16,507 bases of DNA from Rickettsiales bacterium. Its GTDB lineage: Bacteria > Pseudomonadota > Alphaproteobacteria > Rickettsiales > Deianiraeaceae. Of the stretch, positions 1 through 6,275 are shown in pieces. The notes beneath the pieces are model-generated. The model did not search any database and was not told where the DNA came from. It saw only the letters and a program-made list of their open reading frames with translations. The first letter of the stretch is position 1; the number at the start of each line of letters is the position of its first letter. The position numbers were made by a program, and so were the translations under genes. Location: NCBI GenBank assembly GCA_947424985.1, contig CANDYN010000013.1, positions 1 to 16,507 on the forward strand, written 5' to 3'.

Positions 1-543
1 GAGCTTTTTTCCATAAAGCATAGTTTTTACAATTTCAGAATCAACGCCAACCGACGGAATTGTTCGATCTCCCGATGGATTGGACGAAAATTGTTTTCCG
101 TCAATACTAATCCCGATTTGACTTGAGGTTTTAAAATTAAAACCCATTGAAATATTTATTCCTTGTTTTTGTCGATTCCAATAAATTACCATTAAATAGG
201 CATCACGAGCATCTTTATGATTCCCAACTTTTGCAAAAGGACGTGCAACCGCATAACAAATTTTTCGCCCGTCAAGATCTCCAGTTAAAATATTCCACCT
301 ACCAATTGTTTGTTTTAAAGACGGTATTTTACTGGATTCCAAGACATTTCCTTCGCTATCTGTAAACATGTCTTTTATGCTATTATCATCGGATATTTCC
401 TCATCTGCAAGTGGATTTGCTTTTCCAATAATTTCACTCGTTGCCTCCAAACCTGAGATATTATTTTTCACAGCAACCTCAATCTTTGCAAAAGAGTTTG
501 TCGAAAATATAAATACAAATACGATAAATAGTAGGCTTTTCAT
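1..543 (-). CDS. IalB-like (invasion-associated locus B family) secreted protein, 3' end cut by window
   Basis: An open frame runs from an ATG at 543 to the left edge without a stop, giving 181 residues; the C-terminus is outside. Residues 1-19 form a clear Sec signal peptide: a Lys, a hydrophobic stretch and NSFA before K20, so the product is exported. The mature part has a low-complexity acidic region (about 45-70) and then a domain with W83, the C96-Y97 pair, an RPF motif and a YLMV strand at 116-119, followed by strands with DGK at 148-150. This order resembles the IalB family (PF06776) of alphaproteobacteria, which are periplasmic or surface proteins named for a Bartonella locus tied to erythrocyte invasion; the role in other species is unclear. 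It starts 2 bases after the holC stop, so it is probably the third gene of the HAD-holC unit. There is no Shine-Dalgarno sequence. The family call is from motif memory, so moderately sure. Confidence 0.68.
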   Translation of the reverse strand, partial: MKSLLFIVFVFIFSTNSFAKIEVAVKNNISGLEATSEIIGKANPLADEEISDDNSIKDMFTDSEGNVLESSKIPSLKQTIGRWNILTGDLDGRKICYAVARPFAKVGNHKDARDAYLMVIYWNRQKQGINISMGFNFKTSSQIGISIDGKQFSSNPSGDRTIPSVGVDSEIVKTMLYGKKL

Positions 544-545
544 AA

Positions 546-1028
546 TCATAAAATCTTAACCCAAGCATTATTTTGTCTTGCAAAAAATTTAAACTCGTTA
601 AATTTTTTATCAATATTTTTTTCCTGCATGATTTTTAAATACTCGGTGGAATCTAAAATCCCCGAGAACATATATATCACTTTTGTAATATTTTTTTCAA
701 AACTTTGCTCCAATATTTTCTCAATATGGATCGCAATTTCGTCGCTCTCATGTATAAAGCAAATCGCAGAAAAATTTTCATGATTTTCAACTCTATTCGT
801 TAGATAAAAGGCTTGTAAATTTTTGTCAAATTTGTCAAGTATTGTTCCGTGTGGAATAAATTGATCGCTTGAAAATGTCCATATTTTTTTGTCACATTCA
901 TTCATAAATGGAATTGAATCAAAAACCATAATAGCCTTGATACTTTGACCAAATAATCCTTTCGCAAGATTTGCCACAACATCTTGTATCGACTCACTTG
1001 TTATATGATATGCAATAAATTCCGACAT
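546..1028 (-). CDS. holC: DNA polymerase III subunit chi
   Basis: 160 residues, ATG start at 1028 and TGA stop. Chi is a clamp-loader accessory subunit that links the replicase to single-strand-binding protein on the lagging strand. The family signature is visible: an N-terminal region that fits a strand and helix ending in LAKGLFG, the IMVF strand, then W50-T-F leading to F57-I-P-H-G at 57-61, where chi proteins have WTF followed by FLPHG. Length is close to the usual 140-150 residues. The C-terminal half is weakly conserved, as is normal. It begins 1 base after the stop of the HAD hydrolase gene and ends 2 bases before the IalB-like gene, so the three are almost certainly co-transcribed and translationally coupled. 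No Shine-Dalgarno sequence precedes the start. Confidence 0.85.
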   Translation of the reverse strand: MSEFIAYHITSESIQDVVANLAKGLFGQSIKAIMVFDSIPFMNECDKKIWTFSSDQFIPHGTILDKFDKNLQAFYLTNRVENHENFSAICFIHESDEIAIHIEKILEQSFEKNITKVIYMFSGILDSTEYLKIMQEKNIDKKFNEFKFFARQNNAWVKIL

Positions 1029-1029
1029 T

Positions 1030-1881
1030 TTACAAAGTCAAATCAAGTAAAACAAAATCAGGCTTTGCTTTAAAAATTTCAATCTCTTGTTTTAAATATT
1101 CATCAACAATTTTCCCGTCTTTTTTTAAATGCGCATGTAACCCCGTTAAAACTAGTCCAGAAGGAATTTGCGCATCATGCGCTCCCTTGATATCCGTCTC
1201 AAAAGCGTCACCAAGCGCGATAATCTTCGACTTTTCAACATCTTTCAAATAAGACAAAATCTCATCATAAATCATTTGATGTGGCTTCCCGAAATAATAA
1301 ACAGTTTCGCCAATTTTCTCATAAAGATCAGCAACATAGCCGGCACAAAGCGTTTTTATAACCCCACTTTCAGTCCTTTGAGTAACAATTTTATCTGGAT
1401 TTACACAAACCATTTTAACGTTTTTCTCTTTTGCGGTGCGTAAATAATCATTAATTTTATCGTTCTCATCTTTTGCTTCAAACACCCCCAAAGAGAAGAG
1501 CCAATCAGCTTTTGAGGGGTCATCAACTCGTGTTAAATTTTCAAAATTTTTAAGTATTTCAAGGTCATCCTCTTTTCCAAAAGCAAAAAATTTTCCGGAA
1601 AACTCTCCTCGTTCACATTTTTCGTAAAAAATTTGCCCCGGAGTGTATATTTTATCATATAAATCAGGCGTTATCCCAAAAGCTTTTAAACGTTCAGAAA
1701 CCTGAAAAGCCCCACGTGGTGCATTTGACACAAATATTGCCCTTTTCCCCGCTTTCTTTATAGCTAAAATCATGTCCATTGCTCCGTCATACATAGATTT
1801 TCCGTCATGAATAAGTCCGAAAATATCAAGTAAAAATACATCAAATTTATCAATAATGGTATCAATTTTTATCTGCAACAT
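1030..1881 (-). CDS. HAD superfamily class IIA hydrolase (TIGR01459-type, NagD-like)
   Basis: 283 residues. Haloacid dehalogenase-fold protein of the class-IIA cap type, in a subgroup known mostly from alphaproteobacteria; the substrate is not established, and a sugar phosphate or nucleotide phosphatase role would be only a guess. Visible motifs in order: motif I around D19 (LLDIFGLIHDG, 17-27), motif II S52 in SNAPR (52-56), the motif III lysine K199 in FGKPH, and motif IV GDAFETDIKGA at 224-234 with D225 and D230. Odd point: the second acid of the usual DxD in motif I is F21. As I recall, this subgroup commonly has Trp there, so it may be a family trait rather than decay, but it removes the usual general acid/base. 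First gene of the HAD-holC-IalB unit. The ATG is preceded by no Shine-Dalgarno sequence, and a candidate promoter lies so close that the leader would be only a few bases. Confidence 0.85.
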   Translation of the reverse strand: MLQIKIDTIIDKFDVFLLDIFGLIHDGKSMYDGAMDMILAIKKAGKRAIFVSNAPRGAFQVSERLKAFGITPDLYDKIYTPGQIFYEKCERGEFSGKFFAFGKEDDLEILKNFENLTRVDDPSKADWLFSLGVFEAKDENDKINDYLRTAKEKNVKMVCVNPDKIVTQRTESGVIKTLCAGYVADLYEKIGETVYYFGKPHQMIYDEILSYLKDVEKSKIIALGDAFETDIKGAHDAQIPSGLVLTGLHAHLKKDGKIVDEYLKQEIEIFKAKPDFVLLDLTL

Positions 1882-1886
1882 ATAGC

Positions 1887-1914
1887 TTGATTTATAAAAT
1901 ATATGCTTTATGAT
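1887..1914 (+). promoter_or_regulatory. Candidate sigma70-type promoter for dxr
   Basis: TTGATT at 1887-1892, a 16-base spacer, then TATGAT at 1909-1914 (five of six matches to the -10 consensus). Transcription would start near 1921, about 20 bases before the dxr ATG. Found by eye in AT-rich DNA where chance matches are common, but position, spacing and lack of alternatives in the 61-base gap support it. Confidence 0.45.
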
Positions 1915-1919
1915 AGCAA
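1891..1919 (-). promoter_or_regulatory. Candidate sigma70-type promoter for HAD-holC-IalB unit
   Basis: On the minus strand, TTGCTA (1919 to 1914), a 17-base spacer, then TATAAA (1896 to 1891). Predicted transcript start is near 1884, about three bases before the ATG at 1881, so the message would be nearly leaderless. It lies almost exactly on top of the dxr promoter candidate on the other strand, so one polymerase bound here would exclude the other. Confidence 0.35.
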
Positions 1920-1942
1920 AGAAATAAAAAGCAATAGTTCGT

Positions 1943-3094
1943 ATGAAAAAAATAATTATTTTAGGGTCGACCGGAAGTATAGGAACTCAAACCCTGAAAG
2001 TTATCGAGCAGAATCCTGAAAAATTTGAAGTTTTGGCAATTTCTTGCAACTCATCAGTTTCAATTTTTATTGAGCAAATTTTAAAATTTCGTCCAAAATT
2101 TGCCGTAATGGAAAACGAAAAGCTCCTAGCGGCGGTCAAAACAAAAACGCACCATACAGGCTGTAAACTTATTTCAGGAATTGATTGTTATGAAAATCTC
2201 GCAAACGAAGTCGGAAATTTTGATTGTTTAGTTTCGGCAATTTCAACAAGCAGCGGCATGAAACCCACTTTAGCGCTAATAAAAAATGCAAAAATTTTAG
2301 CAATTGCAAATAAAGAATCGGTTATTTGTGGAGGAAAATTTTTACTGGATGAATGTAACAAAAATAATGTTAAAATAATCCCAATTGATAGTGAGCATAA
2401 CTCTATTTTCCGCATTATTACCGGAATAGATCGAGATAGTATTGAAAAAGTTATCATAACGGCTTCAGGTGGTTCTTTTTTCGGAAAAACCCAGACTGAG
2501 CTTGAAAATATCACACTAAAAGATGCAAAAAATCACCCGAATTGGGCAATGGGAATAAAAAACACAATTGATTCAAATACAATGGCAAATAAAGCCCTTG
2601 AAATAATCGAAGCTGCAACGCTTTTTGATTTGCAGCCAAAACAGATCGACGCAGTAATTCAAAAAAGCCAAATTGTTCATGCAATGATTGAAACAAAAGA
2701 TTCCGGAATTATCGGATTTTTCTCAAAACCAAATATGCAAATCCACATCGCAAACGCAATCTCGGACGGTGAAATGGCAATAAAAAATGAAACGCAGAAA
2801 ATTGATTTTACAACAAATTTTTCACTTGATTTCGCGCCGATACCAAAAGAATTTCGTGCGTTTTACCTCGGAAAATGGGCATTAAAAGCAGGCTTTATTT
2901 CTCAAATTATTTTTAATTTTTCAAATGAAATTGCCGTCAAAAGATTTTGCAATAGTGAAATAAAATTCGTGCAAATTCCTGATCTGATCGAAAAAACACT
3001 GGAATACGACTTTAAAATTTTACCAAATTCTCTTGAAAATATTTTTGAAATTCAAAAAGAGGTATACAGTTTTTGTAATAATTTAAAGCTATGA
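1943..3094 (+). CDS. dxr: 1-deoxy-D-xylulose 5-phosphate reductoisomerase
   Basis: 383 residues, full length. Converts 1-deoxy-D-xylulose 5-phosphate to 2-C-methyl-D-erythritol 4-phosphate with NADPH, the committed step of the MEP isoprenoid pathway, supplying precursors for undecaprenyl phosphate, quinones and prenylated tRNA. Seen: the NADPH loop GSTGSIG at 8-14, ANKES at 122-126, the metal ligands D149 and E151 in PIDSEH, the ASGGSF loop at 174-179, H198 in HPNWAMG, and the N216-K217-x-x-E220 substrate/metal motif in MANKALEIIEA. The usual DSATLMNKGLE segment is here DSNTMANKALE, a mild divergence that keeps all catalytic residues. First gene of a plus-strand unit; its TGA overlaps the ruvA ATG as ATGA, so the two are translationally coupled. 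No Shine-Dalgarno sequence; a promoter candidate sits about 30 bases upstream. Confidence 0.97.
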   Translation: MKKIIILGSTGSIGTQTLKVIEQNPEKFEVLAISCNSSVSIFIEQILKFRPKFAVMENEKLLAAVKTKTHHTGCKLISGIDCYENLANEVGNFDCLVSAISTSSGMKPTLALIKNAKILAIANKESVICGGKFLLDECNKNNVKIIPIDSEHNSIFRIITGIDRDSIEKVIITASGGSFFGKTQTELENITLKDAKNHPNWAMGIKNTIDSNTMANKALEIIEAATLFDLQPKQIDAVIQKSQIVHAMIETKDSGIIGFFSKPNMQIHIANAISDGEMAIKNETQKIDFTTNFSLDFAPIPKEFRAFYLGKWALKAGFISQIIFNFSNEIAVKRFCNSEIKFVQIPDLIEKTLEYDFKILPNSLENIFEIQKEVYSFCNNLKL

Positions 3095-3708
3095 TTTGTG
3101 GATTAATCGGAGAAATTTTTGCAATTTATGAAGACAAAATCGAACTAAACGTTTCGGGAATTATATATGAAATACTTTGCACAAAATCCGCGTTAGCCCA
3201 AGCAAATATCGGAGAAAAAATCAAAATTGATACAATTCAAATCTTCAAAGAAGACTCTCAAACGCTTTACGGATTTTCAACAAAAGAAGAAAAAAGGTGG
3301 TTTTATGAACTAACAAAAATCAGCGGCGTTGGAGCAAAATTTGCGATAAGCATTCTCTCTTGCCTCTCACCCAGTGAAATTTATTTTTCAATACTTTCGG
3401 GCGACGAAAAAAACCTTACAAAAGCAAATGGAATCGGAGCAAAATTGGCGTCAAGAATAGTAAACGAAATGCAAAATGCAATTAAAAAAATACCTGCACC
3501 AAATGCAGATTTTGTAATAATAGAAGAAAAAGCCGACAAAAACAAAATTGAAAAAGTAAATAAAAACTCACTAAACGAAGCTCTTGAAACCCTTTCTGCT
3601 CTTGGTTTTTCAAAAGGAACAGCATATCCTATCGCACTTAAAAAATTCAATGAAGATAACGAAATTTCAACACAGGATTTGGTGAAGTTTACCTTGTCTA
3701 TGATTTAA
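3091..3708 (+). CDS. ruvA: Holliday junction branch migration protein RuvA
   Basis: 205 residues, the standard length. RuvA binds four-way junctions as a tetramer and loads the RuvB motor in recombinational repair. Domain I is the OB-fold starting MICGLIGEI (1-9) and reaching about residue 63 with LYGFS. Domain II holds two helix-hairpin-helix motifs around GVG at 79-81 and GIG at 114-116. A charged linker follows (about 130-155), then the small domain III (about 159-205) that contacts RuvB, with ALETLSALGF and the final LVKFTLSMI. The start overlaps the dxr stop (ATGA). ruvB and ruvC, often its direct neighbours, are not here, so the ruv operon is split in this genome. TAA stop. Confidence 0.97.
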   Translation: MICGLIGEIFAIYEDKIELNVSGIIYEILCTKSALAQANIGEKIKIDTIQIFKEDSQTLYGFSTKEEKRWFYELTKISGVGAKFAISILSCLSPSEIYFSILSGDEKNLTKANGIGAKLASRIVNEMQNAIKKIPAPNADFVIIEEKADKNKIEKVNKNSLNEALETLSALGFSKGTAYPIALKKFNEDNEISTQDLVKFTLSMI

Positions 3709-3719
3709 ATTGTTAACAT

Positions 3720-4250
3720 ATGGAATCAAACAATGCAATAAGAATCGCTAAAGAAAAACTAGCTTTTGAAACTTTTTGTAATACGCATAACATAAAGATA
3801 GCTAATGATTTTACACATTTTATAGATAACGATGACGATAAAGGAGACTTCCTAAATAACGGTATATACTACGAATTAAAGGAAATAAGTCCACGATCGT
3901 ATATAAAAAATATCAATTTTAATGATTTTGATTCGACTTGGGAAACACCCAAATATGAAGATAATAATGCTGCCACAGAAATTCTTCCTTCAAATTTCGT
4001 TACAGAAAGTGAATGTCGTATCTCACATCAGTCCATACAACAACTTATAACAAAATCTTGGGATAAGAAAAAAGATAATTTACAAAGAAACGATAAATGT
4101 GCACTAATTCTTTGGTATAACGTTGCAAGACAAACCGACAGCGCGAGAGTGATATTGACGGTAAATGAAGCTTATGATTATAACAAAGGAGGCTTTAACG
4201 GACTGTATTTTGTTAAAATACCAGAGCTGCTTGCTGGGGCTGGGTATTAA
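3720..4250 (+). CDS. Unrecognised 176-residue protein, possible PD-(D/E)XK-like nuclease
   Basis: I do not recognise this protein. No signal peptide or membrane segment, so it is likely cytoplasmic. It starts with a charged helix-like region (about 6-22, containing E17), then an acidic stretch DNDDDKGD at 36-43, then a strand with Y51-E52-L53-K54. D43 followed eight residues later by E52-L-K54 fits the D...(D/E)XK core of the PD-(D/E)XK nuclease fold, and E17 could be the helix glutamate some members have. A second helix-like part (about 104-120, with SIQQLITKSWDKK) is followed by a hydrophobic strand ALILWYNV. This is a pattern match only; the missing proline and the short length are cautions. 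It lies 11 bases after ruvA with no Shine-Dalgarno sequence, so it is probably the third gene of dxr-ruvA, and ends 4 bases from the convergent gltX stop. It could equally be a lineage-specific protein of another fold. Confidence 0.72.
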   Translation: MESNNAIRIAKEKLAFETFCNTHNIKIANDFTHFIDNDDDKGDFLNNGIYYELKEISPRSYIKNINFNDFDSTWETPKYEDNNAATEILPSNFVTESECRISHQSIQQLITKSWDKKKDNLQRNDKCALILWYNVARQTDSARVILTVNEAYDYNKGGFNGLYFVKIPELLAGAGY

Positions 4251-4254
4251 ACAT

Positions 4255-5619
4255 CTACAATCCCATAGCAAAATTCACCCTCTGCCTCACAACCTCAAGC
4301 GGCAATGCAGACAAAATCGAACCAATCGCTGTTGAGTTGACGCATCCAATTAACATAGCGCGCAAAACAGGTCCGGCGTCAGAAAATTTCAATCCGTTTT
4401 CTTTTAAAAATTCATTCCAGTCTTCTTTAAAATTCTTAAAATTTTCTGCCTCCAAACAGAAGTTTGCAACTTTTTTTGCAATTTCGCCTTTTTCTTGTAT
4501 AAGCTTTTTAGCGTCTTGATCAAGCTCAACTTCATCAAAAATATACTTCCTTGCATTATTTAAAATATCACACACGTTATTGTTTTTTTTCAACTCAGGC
4601 ATGATTTTCTTTAAAGTTTCAATTTGCTCCAAGGTCAAATTCATATCTCCAAGCTCACAAACCCTCTTTATTGCTTCATCATCGCCTAAATTTTGGATAA
4701 AATTTAGATTAACATTGTATAATTTTTGCATGTCAAATCTCGATGCAGAAGCGCCAACGTCTTCAATTCTAAACTTTTTTATTGCCTCTGCTTCCGTGAT
4801 AAAATCACCATCAAAGCTCCACCCAAGACTCAAAAGATACATTTTTAATGCCTCAGGCAAAATTCCCATTTTAGCATAATCGCTAACCGCAGTTGCATTT
4901 CTTCGCTTTGAAAGCTTTTTTCCTTCTTCGTCATGAATTAGTGGAATATGCCCAAATTTCGGTAAATTAGCACGAAGTGCATTGTAAATCACAATTTGTT
5001 TTGGCGTATTACTTAAATGATCATCTCCCCTAATAACGTGCGTAATTTCCATATCAATATCATCAACAACGACCGCAAACATATAAGTTGGAGTTCCATC
5101 GGATCTAACGATAATAAAGTCATCAATCGCCTCGTCTTCAAATTCAACCTTTCCCTTAATTAAATCATCAACAACAATCTTTCCTTTTGGGATTTTAATT
5201 CTTATGACCGGCTCAACTCCTATTGGTTTTTGTAAACTTTGATCTCTCCATTTCCCGCTATATCTATAGTTTTTTTTATTTTTTTCCGCAAGCTCACGAT
5301 CTGCATCAAGCTCCTCTTTTGAATCATAAGCATAATAGGCATTTCCAGTTTCAATTAAGCCTTTAGCTAATTCCAAATGTCTCACACATCTTAACGACTG
5401 AAAAACAATTTCTCCATCATTCTTAAGCCCAAGCCAGTGCATTCCATCAAAAATTGCCTTTGTCGCTTCAAGCGTCGAACGCTCCTTGTCGGTGTCTTCA
5501 ATTCTCAGTAAAAATTCTCCATTTTGTGATTTTGCAAAAATATAGTTAAATAATGCAGTCCGAGCACTACCAATGTGAAGCATTCCAGTTGGTGAAGGGG
5601 CAAATCTAACTCTGATCAT
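4255..5619 (-). CDS. gltX: Glutamyl-tRNA synthetase
   Basis: 454 residues, class I synthetase that charges tRNA(Glu), and often in this group also tRNA(Gln) for later amidation by GatCAB. Seen: FAPSPTGMLHIGSAR at 6-20 with the HIGH-type signature at 15-18, RIEDTD at 39-44, RGDDHLSNTPKQ at 197-208 and the KLSKR loop at 235-239. The C-terminal anticodon-binding helical domain runs from about 300 to the end. The SWIM/zinc region, which in enzymes such as E. coli GltX carries cysteines around residues 98-125, reads YYAYDS here (95-100) and has no cysteine, so this is a zinc-free type. Many alphaproteobacteria carry two gltX paralogues; which one this is cannot be told from the window alone. ATG start at 5619 with no Shine-Dalgarno sequence; single-gene unit, divergent from ppa. 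Confidence 0.97.
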   Translation of the reverse strand: MIRVRFAPSPTGMLHIGSARTALFNYIFAKSQNGEFLLRIEDTDKERSTLEATKAIFDGMHWLGLKNDGEIVFQSLRCVRHLELAKGLIETGNAYYAYDSKEELDADRELAEKNKKNYRYSGKWRDQSLQKPIGVEPVIRIKIPKGKIVVDDLIKGKVEFEDEAIDDFIIVRSDGTPTYMFAVVVDDIDMEITHVIRGDDHLSNTPKQIVIYNALRANLPKFGHIPLIHDEEGKKLSKRRNATAVSDYAKMGILPEALKMYLLSLGWSFDGDFITEAEAIKKFRIEDVGASASRFDMQKLYNVNLNFIQNLGDDEAIKRVCELGDMNLTLEQIETLKKIMPELKKNNNVCDILNNARKYIFDEVELDQDAKKLIQEKGEIAKKVANFCLEAENFKNFKEDWNEFLKENGLKFSDAGPVLRAMLIGCVNSTAIGSILSALPLEVVRQRVNFAMGL

Positions 5620-5640
5620 AGCAAATTAATATCTCAAAAA

Positions 5641-5669
5641 ATCATAACTTTTCATTAAATAATTTGCAA
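5641..5669 (-). promoter_or_regulatory. Candidate sigma70-type promoter for gltX
   Basis: On the minus strand, TTGCAA (5669 to 5664), exactly 17 bases, then TATGAT (5646 to 5641), five of six at -10. The predicted transcript start near 5634 gives a leader of about 15 bases before the gltX ATG. The rest of the 120-base gltX-ppa gap (5620-5739) is very AT-rich; I see no comparably good promoter for ppa, only a weak TTGATT at 5689-5694 without a convincing -10 partner, and no RNA gene. Confidence 0.5.
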
Positions 5670-5739
5670 GAAAATTTATATTTTTAACTTGATTTTTGTA
5701 TTATTTTGTTTTTACTAGAGATTATATCTTTTTACAAAT

Positions 5740-6258
5740 ATGCTTATTGATAAAATAAAAGCTGGAAAAAATATTCCGGAGGAAATTAACGTGATAATCG
5801 AAGTCTCAGCGGGTTCAAGACCTGTAAAATATGAATTTGATAAAGAATCCGGTGCAATTTTAGTCGATAGATTCGTCCAAACCCCAATGTTTTACCCAGC
5901 AAATTATGGGTTTATTCCACACACATTAGCAGATGACGGTGATGCACTTGACGTAATGGTAATAACAAGATACCCAATAATCCCGGGGGCAGTTATTGAA
6001 GCACGTCCGATTGGACTTTTGTATATGGAGGATGAAAGTGGAAAAGATGAAAAAATAATCGCTGTTCCAAAAATAAAATCTGATCCATTTTATAAAGATG
6101 TTCACGATATAAAAGACTTACCTGAAATCCAAATCGCACAAATTAAACACTTTTTTGAAAGATACAAAGACTTAGAGCCTGGAAAATGGGTTAAAATATC
6201 CGGATTTGGAAATGCAAGCGAAGCGAAGCAAATTATAACTAAGTTTTTAGTAAAATAA
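5740..6258 (+). CDS. ppa: Inorganic pyrophosphatase (family I)
   Basis: 172 residues, standard for bacterial family I enzymes. Hydrolyses pyrophosphate to phosphate in the cytoplasm, pulling nucleic acid, aminoacyl-tRNA and lipid synthesis forward. Seen: E21 and K30 in the N-terminal strands (VIIEVSAGSRPVKYE), YPANYGFIPHTL at 52-63, the metal cluster D66-G-D68-A-L-D71, D98 and D103 in the MEDESGKDEK segment, and Y-K-D-L-E-P-G-K-W near residues 146-154. All active-site residues I know of are present. First gene of ppa-lptD-tsaD; 17 bases separate its TAA stop from the lptD start. No Shine-Dalgarno sequence at its ATG. Confidence 0.98.
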   Translation: MLIDKIKAGKNIPEEINVIIEVSAGSRPVKYEFDKESGAILVDRFVQTPMFYPANYGFIPHTLADDGDALDVMVITRYPIIPGAVIEARPIGLLYMEDESGKDEKIIAVPKIKSDPFYKDVHDIKDLPEIQIAQIKHFFERYKDLEPGKWVKISGFGNASEAKQIITKFLVK

Positions 6259-6275
6259 TATGTAAAGTAAGTAAT

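Noticed and set aside
147..559. Two plus-strand open frames opposite the IalB-like gene
   Set aside because: They lie antisense to a frame with a clear signal peptide and family motifs that runs unbroken to the window edge, and their own sequences show no domain.
3825..3848. Acidic run DNDDDKGD in the 176-residue protein as an EF-hand loop
   Set aside because: The glycine is one place late and the closing acidic residue at position 12 does not fit, so it is not a canonical calcium loop.
4231..4275. TGGG...CCCA pairing at the gap between the 176-residue gene and gltX as a terminator
   Set aside because: Only four base pairs with a long loop and no T-run on either strand.
5620..5739. Possible small RNA or tRNA in the gltX-ppa gap
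   Set aside because: No cloverleaf, no GC-bearing stem and no terminator; only AT-rich promoter-like sequence.
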